64,000 nucleotides of DNA from Thermococcus sp. (GTDB lineage: Archaea > Methanobacteriota_B > Thermococci > Thermococcales > Thermococcaceae). Below the pieces are notes generated by a model, which had not been told where the DNA came from, searched no databases, and was given only the letters and a program-made list of their open reading frames with translations. The stretch lies in the NCBI RefSeq assembly GCF_017656495.1, contig NZ_JACDNS010000008.1:33923-97922 (forward strand), given 5' to 3'. This document shows positions 1-8,216 of this stretch, piece by piece (positions within the stretch are counted from its first letter, which is position 1; every line of letters starts with the position of its first letter). Both the position numbers and the translations under genes were made by a program.

Positions 1-828
1 ATGCTCCTTAAGGGAGCAAAAACCAACGGGGGAATACCCGAACATATTCACCCAAAATCCAAGTTTCTCATCAGCAAACCAAAGGAGAATGAAAAAGGAA
101 ACAGAAACGTGAGAATAGAATGGTTGAAGACTAAAATACGCTCGAACGGGGAGTGGCTGAACTTTAAACTTAGAACGAACGAAAAGTTTATCCCCATTCT
201 CCTTGATGCTCAAAAGTTCAAATATGGGGCACAAGTCGTTCTGAGGAATGGGAAAGTTTATCTCCACGTCCAGGTTCCATTTGAGATCTATCTAAGGCAC
301 TTCAGAAAAAGGGCGAAGGGTAGATTGTATGCCGGTTTTGATTTGAACTCGGATAGGGTGAATATGATCATTCTCGATGGAGATAGGATTATTCGAGACA
401 TTCGGGTGGAACATTTTCCAGAAGTTAATTCTCCCGGTTTTCCAAAAAGCAAGGCGAAGGACTTAAGATTAAAGGCGTTCTCGAGACTATTGGATTATGC
501 GTATTATCACGGTGTTTCCGTTGTCTTCTTCGAGGATTTGAGTATGATTAAAAGAAAGGGTGGAAAGGTTGTAAGATCGAAGAAAGGGAATAGGAAGACG
601 TCAAATTTCGCTAAAAAAGAACTTCTTGAACACGGTATTACTATGGCGTTGAAGAGAGGTTTTGAAGTGTTCTTGGTTAATCCATCTGGGTCTTCTAAGT
701 TGGGGAGAGAATTATCTCGCGGATTGGGCCTTGACATTCACTCTTCATCAGCATTTGTTATTGGTTTATTGGGGTTAAATTACTTGAAAACTCACAAACA
801 CTCGCAAAAAGAGGGGCAGTTTAGGTAG
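1..828 (+). CDS. TnpB-like (IS605 OrfB family) RuvC nuclease, partial at window edge
   Basis: The visible 275 residues carry the three RuvC motifs of TnpB: GFDLNSD (Asp114), FFEDLS (Glu178) and GLDIHSSSA (Asp245). TnpB is an RNA-guided nuclease encoded by IS200/IS605-type elements. Family members are usually about 370-430 residues, so the N-terminal part is probably outside the window and the ATG at position 1 need not be the true start. The region between RuvC-II and RuvC-III, which normally holds a four-cysteine zinc ribbon, is short and contains no cysteine at all (the whole visible protein has none). No tnpA is seen. It may be a solo element or a domesticated gene. Family is confident; nuclease activity is an inference from the intact D-E-D triad. 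Confidence 0.82.
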   Translation: MLLKGAKTNGGIPEHIHPKSKFLISKPKENEKGNRNVRIEWLKTKIRSNGEWLNFKLRTNEKFIPILLDAQKFKYGAQVVLRNGKVYLHVQVPFEIYLRHFRKRAKGRLYAGFDLNSDRVNMIILDGDRIIRDIRVEHFPEVNSPGFPKSKAKDLRLKAFSRLLDYAYYHGVSVVFFEDLSMIKRKGGKVVRSKKGNRKTSNFAKKELLEHGITMALKRGFEVFLVNPSGSSKLGRELSRGLGLDIHSSSAFVIGLLGLNYLKTHKHSQKEGQFR

Positions 829-895
829 GCGATGATTGGACTCCGGAAAAACTGAAGGGTGATGAAGTCTAGCCCTAATGAGCCGAAATTGTTTA
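829..895 (+). other. possible right end / omegaRNA scaffold of the TnpB element
   Basis: Directly after the tnpB-like stop codon lies a short stretch unlike the AT-rich flanks, including a hairpin in which AGGG (about 864) faces CCCT (about 881). In IS200/IS605 elements the guide RNA scaffold and the right end occupy this position just downstream of tnpB. No second copy is available for comparison, so the boundary is not defined. Confidence 0.3.
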
Positions 896-919
896 ATACC
901 TCAACTTCGTAATATGTAA

Positions 920-2008
920 ATGAGTGGTAGTATGGATAAGCTATTTCTTGACATTGGTAGAGGGTTGAGTCTCTCTATAAAACTGATAGCGGCTGGATAT
1001 TTACTCTACATTTCTCGTACTGGAAACAGAAAATCTGCTCTGATTTTGGCATTAGCATGGCTTTCGGCTGCATTGTCTATTGTATTCGACATTGTTGGTA
1101 TCCCCGAACTAAACTCCATTTTTGAAGCCCTTTTTGCATCTCTCCTGTTCTATGGAATCTTAAGAGTGAGTGAAGAAGAAGCCTTCTATCCTCTTATTCA
1201 AGAGTTCTATTACGCTGCCTCAGTGCCGTTTATAATGACTTTATATCTAATCGGCATAATAAACCTTGGAGATACCTCAGAATGGATGGCTTCCATAGGT
1301 CTTCCCTATGGACTTTCTGGTCTTTATATTTTCCTTGCAGGTATCCTAACACTATCTCTTTCGAGGATTTACCATAAGAAAGCAATGTTACTGGCCATTT
1401 CTTTAATGCTTTATGGTATTCATGATATGGATTATCCACTCCTAAGACCAGTACCATGGTTTGCCCCAATTGGATTCATTTTAGGTGCACTCTTCACATT
1501 TATGGTCTCATATTCAGTGATTCAATTTGTCAGCACTGAAAGATTCCAAGAGTTGCTCAGAAGAAAAGAAACTCAGAAAATTGAGATAGAAAAAGGGGTC
1601 TTAATCATTAATGAGGACATGTACAAACAAATAAAAGAATCTCTTAGGGACTTTGAAGTTCTTGCATTCCTAAGGGACATATCAGATGTCCCAGAGAAAT
1701 GGGAAGCATACTTCATAACCCACGTAACTGGAAAAGACGTGAAGACAATATCACCAACGAATTTACCAAAAATGGCTGAATTGGCAAACAGGTATTTACG
1801 GGCTACTGCTGCAATAGATCAGCAAGGAGTCATAGTAATTGATTGTCTTGAATATCTCATAATGTACAACAGCTTTGAATCTATAGTTAAGTTCCTAAGC
1901 TCATTAAGGGACTTTGTAATACTATATAATGGTTCTCTCATCATTATAACAAATCCTTCAGCATGGAACAAAAAAGAATGGGCATTATTAAAGAGACTAC
2001 TAGAATAA
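920..2008 (+). CDS. DUF835 domain membrane protein
   Basis: A 362-residue protein with about seven hydrophobic segments in residues 10-215 and a soluble C-terminal half. That half has the DUF835 pattern: DVPEKWEAYFITHVTG, then GVIVIDCLEYLI and a final helical stretch ending LLKRLLE. DUF835 proteins are abundant in Thermococcales, and their C-terminal part resembles the last strands of a RecA/KaiC-like fold; function is unknown. A TATA-like element (gtttaatacc, about 890-899) lies about 26 nt upstream of the ATG at 920, so the message is probably leaderless. The ATG at 932 is an alternative. It has the same architecture as the gene at 60437-61270. Confidence 0.8.
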   Translation: MSGSMDKLFLDIGRGLSLSIKLIAAGYLLYISRTGNRKSALILALAWLSAALSIVFDIVGIPELNSIFEALFASLLFYGILRVSEEEAFYPLIQEFYYAASVPFIMTLYLIGIINLGDTSEWMASIGLPYGLSGLYIFLAGILTLSLSRIYHKKAMLLAISLMLYGIHDMDYPLLRPVPWFAPIGFILGALFTFMVSYSVIQFVSTERFQELLRRKETQKIEIEKGVLIINEDMYKQIKESLRDFEVLAFLRDISDVPEKWEAYFITHVTGKDVKTISPTNLPKMAELANRYLRATAAIDQQGVIVIDCLEYLIMYNSFESIVKFLSSLRDFVILYNGSLIIITNPSAWNKKEWALLKRLLE

Positions 2009-2013
2009 ATGTA

Positions 2014-2065
2014 CCCTCCCCGACCGACCCCCGGTCACTTATCCCGGAGGTGTGAGTGGGGAGGG
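2014..2065. other. GC-rich stem-loop in intergenic region
   Basis: CCCTCCCC at 2014-2021 pairs perfectly with GGGGAGGG at 2058-2065, enclosing 36 nt in which GACC (2022-2025) can pair with GGTC (2033-2036). It lies between the DUF835 stop codon and the TATA box of the next gene. In this AT-rich genome such a GC-rich hairpin suggests a structured RNA or a strong 3'-end structure. It is too short for a standard H/ACA RNA. Confidence 0.35.
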
Positions 2066-2070
2066 CCAAA

Positions 2071-2080
2071 AGTTTATATG
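2071..2080 (+). promoter_or_regulatory. TATA box for the DUF116 gene
   Basis: The element agtttatatg lies about 40-50 nt upstream of the DUF116 start at 2120. It gives an expected transcription start near 2100, followed by a purine-rich leader with ggtgg at about 2109-2113. Confidence 0.55.
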
Positions 2081-2119
2081 CACATAGAAATTTAAGGCTT
2101 TCCACAGTGGTGGAAAACC

Positions 2120-2737
2120 ATGAGCTTAGAGAACACAATAGCCAAACTCTTTGCACTGGGAGCTGATTTGAGCACAAGGAATGCCGTAAGAATAGCACTC
2201 TCACTAATTAGCGAAGACGAGGAACTTACAGATCAAATCTACGTTGAGCTTAAGAATAAGGCCTATAAGGAGGATTTTGCAAGAGTTCCAGTTGAGAAAA
2301 GGGCAGTTTTTATACCCCAATGTTTAAGAAACGTTAAGGAGTGCTCAGCGGAATTTGGCGAATATGGGTGGAAATGTGCAAAATGCGGAAAGTGCCCAAT
2401 CGGAGAGATAATTAAGTATGGAGAAAAGCTTGGATACAAGCAGTTCTACATAGTTCCTGGAGGAAGTTTAGTCAAAAAAATCCTGAAGGAGAAGGTTCCA
2501 AAGGGAGAAATAAAAGCAGCAATTGGAATTGCATGCTGGCCTGAACTAGCTGAGGCTGCAGAAAAGCTTTCTATGTTGAAAATACCCCTCCAAGCAGTTC
2601 CACTCCTTAAAGCAGGATGCATAAACACGATTGTTGACATTGAAAGAGTTAAAGAGATAATGCAGATTGGAATCAAGAATCCAGAGAAGACATCCTCTGT
2701 TTCCCCAGATGTAAGTGGGACTCCCACTCCAGTCTAG
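2120..2737 (+). CDS. DUF116 family protein
   Basis: A 205-residue protein matching the DUF116 family: RAVFIPQCLRN is followed by a cysteine cluster (CxxxxxC, then KCAKCGKCPIGE) and a C-terminal half with IACWPELAEA and LLKAGCINT. The conserved cysteines suggest metal or Fe-S binding; no reaction is established for the family. The start at 2120 follows the ribosome-binding-like ggtggaaaacc. The stop codon overlaps the convergent transporter gene by 4 nt. Confidence 0.8.
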   Translation: MSLENTIAKLFALGADLSTRNAVRIALSLISEDEELTDQIYVELKNKAYKEDFARVPVEKRAVFIPQCLRNVKECSAEFGEYGWKCAKCGKCPIGEIIKYGEKLGYKQFYIVPGGSLVKKILKEKVPKGEIKAAIGIACWPELAEAAEKLSMLKIPLQAVPLLKAGCINTIVDIERVKEIMQIGIKNPEKTSSVSPDVSGTPTPV

Positions 2738-3567
2738 GCTCTCTCATTTCTTATTTCATTCCATATAGCAGTCAGAATTAATGCTGCACCTGTGTAACCC
2801 TTTAAGCTTAACACTTCTCTAATTGTTATAAAAGCTGCAATGTGCCCAAATATCGGCTCCGCTGAATAAATCAAGGCTGCCTTATGAGCTTTTGTTTCCT
2901 TTTGATACTTAATTTGAAGCGTAAATGCTATGACAGTAGCAAAAAGTGATGTGTAAAGAATGCCCACCCAAGGAAGATAATTGGTTGGGAATTTGAAGCC
3001 TTCTACAATTCCAGCATACGTAAAAGAAAACACAAAATTCCAGAATATCTGCCAAAATGCGAGACTGAGATAGTCTTTTTCTCCAAATTTCTGGACAAGA
3101 ACTATTTGAAAAGCAAAAGAAAGTGCGCATAAAACAGTAAGTAGATCTCCTTTGTTGAACTTTAGACTTGCTCCAGAGATTAAATAGAGACCTATAACTG
3201 CGATAATCAATGAAACAAAATCTCTAAGCTCAAGTTTATCTTTAAGAATGAAATAAGCTATAAATGGAGTAAATACAACATAAAGGGATGTTATAAAGGC
3301 AGAATTTGAGGCAGTCGTATATTTTAAGCCAATTATTTGGAACCCGTGTCCAAAAAACAGAGTTATGCCCAAAATAAAGCCCTCTTTAAGTGTATCGTTT
3401 CGCAGAACTTTGTTTCTAAAAATTAAAAGCATTAGGAGCGAGGCAATACCAAAGCGATACGCTAAGAAAAGAATCGGAGAGATATAATCAAGACTAACTT
3501 TCATTGCCGGAAAAGTAAATCCCCATATTGCTGTGATGCCTAAAAGTACTGCTTCAGCTTTTTTCAT
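2734..3567 (-). CDS. EamA/DMT superfamily transporter
   Basis: A 277-residue protein with about ten hydrophobic segments and the two-repeat EamA organisation. The first repeat begins LLGITAIWGFTFPAMK; the second includes SLFATVIAFTLQIKYQ and a characteristic SAEPIFGHI segment. These permeases export or import small metabolites such as amino acids, nucleosides or sugars; the substrate cannot be read from sequence. The start ATG is preceded by gaggtc six nt upstream. It is a single gene, convergent with DUF116 and divergent from the ferredoxin operon. Confidence 0.85.
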   Translation of the reverse strand: MKKAEAVLLGITAIWGFTFPAMKVSLDYISPILFLAYRFGIASLLMLLIFRNKVLRNDTLKEGFILGITLFFGHGFQIIGLKYTTASNSAFITSLYVVFTPFIAYFILKDKLELRDFVSLIIAVIGLYLISGASLKFNKGDLLTVLCALSFAFQIVLVQKFGEKDYLSLAFWQIFWNFVFSFTYAGIVEGFKFPTNYLPWVGILYTSLFATVIAFTLQIKYQKETKAHKAALIYSAEPIFGHIAAFITIREVLSLKGYTGAALILTAIWNEIRNERA

Positions 3568-3682
3568 CGAAATGACCTCGCTCTCTGAGTTATAAAGGCA
3601 TTTTCAGATCTCAATTTAAACGCTTTGATTTGCATAAAGGATATATACCTTATAGGCATAAAAATCTTTTTAGGTGTATGCC

Positions 3683-4216
3683 ATGGGAGAAGAAACAAAA
3701 AGTGAGGAGAGGCTTTGGATTCTTATAACCCCAGACAAATGCAGCGGATGCAGGTTATGTGAGGTTGTCTGTTCTTTAGAGCATGAAGGAATCATATGGC
3801 CAGAAGCATCGCGTATAAGGATTTACGAGCTGTTGCCTGGTGTAAATGTTCCCCATACTTGTGTCCAGTGTCCAGATTATCCTTGTGTGAATGCCTGCAA
3901 CTTTGGTGCACTAAGTGTTGATGAAAAAAACGGAGCTGTCCTAGTTGATGAAGAAAAGTGCACAGAGTGTGGAGCCTGTATTTTAGCCTGCCCCGGGAGA
4001 GTTCCAAGAATCCCAACTGGAAAAGGCAGTGTTGTCATCTGCGATTTATGTGGCGGGAATCCAAAGTGTGCTGAAGTCTGCCATGAAGCTGGTCATGATG
4101 CTCTAATTCTCGTTAAGGGCAACTATCGCTCAATATACAGAACTTTTGCAAAGAAGCCAGTGGAGAAAAGCATGAATTTGGCGAGAAAAATGTATGGAGA
4201 AGAGTTTGTGAGGTGA
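3683..4216 (+). CDS. four-cluster 4Fe-4S ferredoxin subunit partnering the AOR-family enzyme
   Basis: A 177-residue polyferredoxin with sixteen cluster cysteines in four groups: CSGCRLCEVVC, CVQCPDYPCVNAC, CTECGACILAC and CDLCGGNPKCAEVC. It is of the DMSO-reductase-B / WorS electron-transfer type and should pass electrons from the tungstoenzyme encoded 4 nt downstream to a soluble ferredoxin. The start is taken as the ATG at 3683, six nt after taggtg; an in-frame GTG at 3674 overlaps that ribosome binding site. A TATA-like atatatacc is present at about 3642-3650. It is cytoplasmic by absence of signals. Confidence 0.88.
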   Translation: MGEETKSEERLWILITPDKCSGCRLCEVVCSLEHEGIIWPEASRIRIYELLPGVNVPHTCVQCPDYPCVNACNFGALSVDEKNGAVLVDEEKCTECGACILACPGRVPRIPTGKGSVVICDLCGGNPKCAEVCHEAGHDALILVKGNYRSIYRTFAKKPVEKSMNLARKMYGEEFVR

Positions 4217-4220
4217 GAAA

Positions 4221-6095
4221 ATGTATGGCTACACTGGAAAGCTTATTGATGTTGACTTAAGCAGGGAGAAAATAGAGGTTGTCGAAATTGATGAAGAAAT
4301 ATTAAAGAAGTTCTATGGTGGGAGGGGATTAGGCACTTACATCCTCTGGAAAGAGCTTGGTGAAAGGTGGGAAAATGTTGATCCTCTTGGTGAAGAAAAC
4401 CTCCTACTAATTTTAACAGGACCTTTAACAGGCTATTACCCCGGAATGAAAACTGCCGTTGTATCTAAGTCTCCAGAGAGCAATGGTGTCGTTGGGAGCG
4501 TTTTAAGCAGCGAGGTAGGAATCGAGCTTAAAGCTTCTGGATATGATGGGATAATAATCAGGGGAAAAGCGAGAGACCCGGTTTATCTATTCATCAATGA
4601 TAACACAATTGAAATTAGAGATGCGAGCAAATACTGGGGAATGAACGGTGTCGAGGTCGTTAAGACTCTGACAAAGGACGCCCATGAAGAACTGAAAAAG
4701 AAGGAAAAGCTTAGGGGAATTCCAAAAGAGCCTGCGATTATGTACATATGTAGAGGAGGAGAGAATAAAGTCCGCTTTGCGGCGATAATGAGCAAACTAA
4801 TGCATGCCGCTGGCTACGGCGGTTTTGGGGCTGTAATGGGGAGCAAAATGCTGAAAGCCATTGTTGTCAAGGGAAGCAAGGCTTTACCTCCCGTTTATGA
4901 TAAGGAGAAGTTCAAAACTATGCTGAGAGAATTTCAAAGAGAGCTTTTGACGCTTACAACATTTAGGCAGTGGGGAACTGGGGCTGGCGGTTACAGCGTT
5001 GGAAAAGACCGCTCAAGTCAGCCAATAAGAAACTGGCAGGAAGAGTACCATGACAACGAAGAAATCAGCGTTGTGAACTTTGAACTTAAAGCGTGGATAA
5101 AGAAGTACTGGGCAGATTATGGCTGTCCACTCAATTGTATGAAAATTTCGTATTTAAGATACGGTCCCTATAAAGGTGCAATTACAGATGCTCCCGATTA
5201 TGAACTTATGGCTTACATGGGAACCAACTTAGGAATCTTTGAGCCAGAAAAGATTGTATACCTCTCTTATTTGGTTGACGAGTATGGATTAGATGGGATA
5301 AATGCCGGAAATACTCTAGGCTTTGCCGCTGAGCTTTATCAAAGGGGAATACTAACGAAAGATGACTTAGGCTTTGAGCTTAAGTGGGGAGATGAGAAAG
5401 CGTTTGCAAAACTTCTCGAAATGATTGTAAACAGGGAAGGAATAGGAGAAATTTTGGCTGAAGGAACTTACAGAGCAGCATTAAAGATAAGCGCAATGAA
5501 AGGGGTTGATGCTATTAGGTATGCAGTTCATGTGAAGGGCATTGGCATAGGTGCACATGGAATTAGAAGCAACCTCGACTATACCAAGGATATAAGCTAT
5601 GCCGCATCTGTGCAGGGAGGAGATCACACAGCAACCGCTGGTCTTCCAGCGAGAAGTTATGAAGGTGAACTGGTTAACGCTTTCTACGACTCAGCTGTGA
5701 TATGCTCGTTTGTTACAAAGCCTGGCTTTGAAAAAATAATAGAGTTTGGGAATGCAGTCACAGGCTTTGATTTAACCCCAGATACGTGGTTCAATGAAAC
5801 TGGGCTGAGAATAATTCACCTCCAGAGAATTCTCCTCTTACTTGGAGGACCAGACGTTTACTGGGATCCAAGAAAAGATGATGACAATCCACCAAGATTC
5901 TATGAACCACTGCCGAATGGACCAGCAAAAGGAAAGGCACCCACAAGAGAGGAAATTAGAGAAAAGCTCAAGCAGTATTATGAAGAGATCGGGTATGACG
6001 AAAACGGCATTCCTAAGGAAGAAGTTCTTGAAGAGCTTGGCTTAAAGGAAGCAAAAAGAGAAGTTAAACGAATCAAAAAGCGCTTGGGACTTTAA
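4221..6095 (+). CDS. tungsten-dependent aldehyde:ferredoxin oxidoreductase family protein (WOR4-like)
   Basis: A 624-residue AOR-family enzyme, the usual length, with N-terminal GKLIDVDLS, the GGRGLGTY pterin-binding segment, and the DxxGLD motif (Asp353-Asp358). Such enzymes oxidise aldehydes to acids with a bis-pyranopterin tungsten cofactor and one Fe-S cluster. The family cluster ligands are CxxCxxxC plus a distal Cys. Here the first position is Asp299 (DYGCPLNC), followed by Cys302, Cys306 and Cys495. This suggests a three-cysteine [3Fe-4S] or Asp-ligated cluster, as I recall reported for Pyrococcus WOR4. The start ATG follows gaggtgag. It is in an operon with the ferredoxin and MoaD. 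The physiological substrate is unknown. Confidence 0.88.
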   Translation: MYGYTGKLIDVDLSREKIEVVEIDEEILKKFYGGRGLGTYILWKELGERWENVDPLGEENLLLILTGPLTGYYPGMKTAVVSKSPESNGVVGSVLSSEVGIELKASGYDGIIIRGKARDPVYLFINDNTIEIRDASKYWGMNGVEVVKTLTKDAHEELKKKEKLRGIPKEPAIMYICRGGENKVRFAAIMSKLMHAAGYGGFGAVMGSKMLKAIVVKGSKALPPVYDKEKFKTMLREFQRELLTLTTFRQWGTGAGGYSVGKDRSSQPIRNWQEEYHDNEEISVVNFELKAWIKKYWADYGCPLNCMKISYLRYGPYKGAITDAPDYELMAYMGTNLGIFEPEKIVYLSYLVDEYGLDGINAGNTLGFAAELYQRGILTKDDLGFELKWGDEKAFAKLLEMIVNREGIGEILAEGTYRAALKISAMKGVDAIRYAVHVKGIGIGAHGIRSNLDYTKDISYAASVQGGDHTATAGLPARSYEGELVNAFYDSAVICSFVTKPGFEKIIEFGNAVTGFDLTPDTWFNETGLRIIHLQRILLLLGGPDVYWDPRKDDDNPPRFYEPLPNGPAKGKAPTREEIREKLKQYYEEIGYDENGIPKEEVLEELGLKEAKREVKRIKKRLGL

Positions 6096-6152
6096 CTTTT
6101 GGTTTGGAAAAGGCTTTTATTCTTCCCACTTATCTTTCCATCGGTGAGATAA

Positions 6153-6482
6153 ATGTGGAGAGAAGAACTTGAAAAAAGAGGTTATCTTGAAAACGATGAA
6201 ATACTCATTGAGCTCACGATTGGAGGAGAATGTGGGGAGTACCTGCCAAGTTTAGCATTATATGATAAAGAAACGGACACTTGGTATTACTTTGACAATG
6301 ACATCCCTCCCGGTATGACTCAAGAGGAAGCCATGGGAAATGCACTTGAATTCTTTGAAAAACTTGTAGTTGGGCTTGAAAAGCCAAAGTTAAAGCTGTC
6401 CCCAATTAGGGAAGCCCCAAAAGAAGTTTATGAAAAGCTCAAACGCTTTTTACAGGGGTTGCGAAATGAAAATAAGGATTAA
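6153..6482 (+). CDS. small acidic protein of unknown function in tungstoenzyme operon
   Basis: A 109-residue protein I do not recognise. It is acidic, with a central WYYFDNDIPPGMTQEEA segment and a lysine-rich helical C-terminus. It lies 57 nt after the AOR gene. Its 3' end overlaps the moaD start by 17 nt, which suggests translational coupling and a role near the tungstopterin enzyme, for example in assembly. That role is inference from context only. The start ATG at 6153 follows cggtgag. Confidence 0.7.
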   Translation: MWREELEKRGYLENDEILIELTIGGECGEYLPSLALYDKETDTWYYFDNDIPPGMTQEEAMGNALEFFEKLVVGLEKPKLKLSPIREAPKEVYEKLKRFLQGLRNENKD

Positions 6483-6687
6483 ATTATATGGAGAACTTGC
6501 ATTACAATTATCTCCAGAATTTGAGATTGAAATTGAAGAAGGCTCAACTGTTGAGGATCTGCTTAGAAAGCTGAAGATAAGTGCAGAGGAACACCACATA
6601 CTAGTAAACGAGCGCAAAGTTGGAAAAAACTACAAGCTGAAAGAAAACGACTATGTAAAGCTTTTACCAGTGGTTTATGGTGGCTAA
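6466..6687 (+). CDS. moaD: MoaD/ThiS family sulfur-carrier protein
   Basis: A 73-residue beta-grasp protein ending in VVYGG. The terminal Gly-Gly is the site of adenylation and thiocarboxylation in MoaD. The start is placed at the ATG at 6466, giving MKIRIKLYGELA, because aggggttg lies just upstream. The longer frame from 6430 adds a tail not expected for the family. Its place behind an AOR-type enzyme suggests it supplies dithiolene sulfur for the pyranopterin cofactor. Some archaeal MoaD-like proteins instead act as SAMPs in protein tagging, which cannot be excluded. It ends 4 nt inside the convergent neighbour. Confidence 0.85.
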   Translation: MKIRIKLYGELALQLSPEFEIEIEEGSTVEDLLRKLKISAEEHHILVNERKVGKNYKLKENDYVKLLPVVYGG

Positions 6688-6968
6688 CCCTCCCCCAGCC
6701 CGATATCCTCTCCAAAAGTTAAAGTCAAATACAGTTCAACCTTTCCACTTTTAATATTCTCAATGATTTCTTTTTCAATCGATTTAAGTTCCTCATCACT
6801 AAGCTTCTTTTTATCAGAAAGTCGTTTAATTGAGCCATCTCTTTTGTCGTACACTATAATCTCATTGTCACTTATGAGAGGAACGTAATTAATTGGTATT
6901 CCATAGAGTTTTTCAGCATAACACATTTTTGACGCAAGTTTGTTTAAATATTCAAACAATTCTCTCAT
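6684..6968 (-). CDS. hypothetical protein, 94 aa
   Basis: A small charged protein without recognised domain. It has a mixed helix/strand appearance: an N-terminal helix, a segment ISDNEIIVYDKRDG, a lysine/glutamate-rich helix and a final strand VELYLTLTFG. The start ATG at 6968 is preceded by ggtgataataa. It overlaps the moaD stop by 4 nt in convergent orientation and stands alone. Function unknown. Confidence 0.6.
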   Translation of the reverse strand: MRELFEYLNKLASKMCYAEKLYGIPINYVPLISDNEIIVYDKRDGSIKRLSDKKKLSDEELKSIEKEIIENIKSGKVELYLTLTFGEDIGLGEG

Positions 6969-7052
6969 TTATTATCACCATAAAAGCTTAAATACTTTTG
7001 TTCTTAAAACTTTAAGGATGTTAATTAATCCGATTACAATGAGGTGATTGAG

Positions 7053-7769
7053 ATGCATACCTCTCCCAAAACCAGGATTTCTACTGGAGTTAAAGGTCTT
7101 GATGAGCTCATAGAAGGAGGATTAATTCCTGGGAGAGTTTATTTAGTTACTGGCCCTCCTGGAAGCGGTAAAACAACACTTGCACTGCAATTCTTATTAG
7201 AAGGTGCTAAACATGGAGAAAAAGGACTGTACGTATCGTTAATTCAGAAGCCGGAGGAAGTTATTAAGGATATGGCAAAATACGACCCTTCAATATTCGC
7301 ATATGTAAAAGCATGGAAAATCATGCTTTATGATCTTGGCCCCATTCTGTGGAGAGAAACCAGTAAAGTCCCAACATGGGGTAGCGTACTCTCTAGAATT
7401 AAAGAACTCTCCGAGACAGAGAAAATAGATAGACTTGTAATAGACCCTGTTACTGCAATTGAGTTTTCAGTCTCAAATCCAGCTGAAAAAAGAGCTGAAC
7501 TTGCCAGATTCATTAGAGGGCTTGAAGATTTGGGTACAACAGCATATTTAGTTGCTGAAATGACTGATATGGACAGGTACACTGAAGAACACTACTTAAC
7601 GAGTGGGGTTATTATGATGCATTATTTCATGCACAACAATAAAATGGTAAGGGCAATTCAGATATTAAAGATGAGAGGAACTAAACATAACACCGATATG
7701 AAGAAGATTGTATTCTCAGATAATGGAATTATAGTCTTAAATAAGTCCCCCTTTGAAGATGAGGTGTAA
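7053..7769 (+). CDS. RAD55/KaiC-like RecA-superfamily ATPase
   Basis: A 238-residue single-domain ATPase. The Walker A motif GPPGSGKTT lies at residues 34-42 after the typical GVKGLDELIEGG lead-in. A Walker B-like strand DRLVIDPVTAIEF follows, and later LVAEMTDM and IQILKMRG, as in KaiC-like archaeal proteins. The start is chosen at the ATG at 7053 because gaggtgat at 7041-7048 is its ribosome binding site; the upstream GTG at 7044 lies within it. A TATA-like cttaaatac is at about 6989-6997. It is the first gene of a three-gene run with the 144-residue protein and the GH57 protein. Such ATPases are often signalling or regulatory; the target is unknown. Confidence 0.82.
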   Translation: MHTSPKTRISTGVKGLDELIEGGLIPGRVYLVTGPPGSGKTTLALQFLLEGAKHGEKGLYVSLIQKPEEVIKDMAKYDPSIFAYVKAWKIMLYDLGPILWRETSKVPTWGSVLSRIKELSETEKIDRLVIDPVTAIEFSVSNPAEKRAELARFIRGLEDLGTTAYLVAEMTDMDRYTEEHYLTSGVIMMHYFMHNNKMVRAIQILKMRGTKHNTDMKKIVFSDNGIIVLNKSPFEDEV

Positions 7770-7772
7770 ACC

Positions 7773-8207
7773 TTGGACAAAAGAAAAGAACTCCTAAAAA
7801 AAGCTTATCGGCTTGGGTATTTTGTAGGATTCTACGGGCATACGGAGTGGGTAGCTTGGATATCAGAAGAAAAAGAAGAGATATATCTTGAGGCCAAGCT
7901 GCTTGGAATATATGAAGAAGTGAAAAAGGTTTATGCTTTGGGGAAAGAAGAAGGGGCCAAGAAGAGAGAAGAACTCATTCAAAAGGGACTTTCAATAAAA
8001 CCTCCTAAAAGCAAGGAAGAAATAAAGAAAAAAGTCATAGAAGAACCCGAAGGGTTAATTCCCATGGAGGAAGTCAAGAAAACAGAAAAACATTATTTAT
8101 CATTTTTAGAATCAGACAAGATAGTAGCACGTCCTAAGCTCTTTAAAAAAGTGAAAATTATCAAAAAACCCAATTTCCTCAAATTGCCCAGTTTTATAAG
8201 AGAGTAG
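7773..8207 (+). CDS. hypothetical protein, 144 aa, Lys/Glu-rich
   Basis: A highly charged protein beginning at a TTG (7773) placed after gaggtg, three nt downstream of the ATPase stop codon. The N-terminal half has KAYRLGYFVGFYGHTEW followed by helical repeats containing LGIYEEVKKVYALGKEEG. The C-terminal half is basic and rich in KK and proline. No catalytic motif is recognised. Tight spacing to both neighbours suggests one transcript with the RAD55-like ATPase and the GH57 protein, so it may be an adaptor between them, which is inference. Confidence 0.7.
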   Translation: MDKRKELLKKAYRLGYFVGFYGHTEWVAWISEEKEEIYLEAKLLGIYEEVKKVYALGKEEGAKKREELIQKGLSIKPPKSKEEIKKKVIEEPEGLIPMEEVKKTEKHYLSFLESDKIVARPKLFKKVKIIKKPNFLKLPSFIRE

Positions 8208-8216
8208 GTGGATTGT

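Noticed and set aside
2014..2065. H/ACA guide RNA on the - strand (ACA follows the stem)
   Set aside because: Only 36 nt separate the stem halves, too short for the usual pocket plus upper stem with K-turn.
6430..6687. Longer moaD frame starting at 6430
   Set aside because: The extra 12 residues overlap the upstream gene and lie before the ribosome binding site; family members start at the beta-grasp strand.
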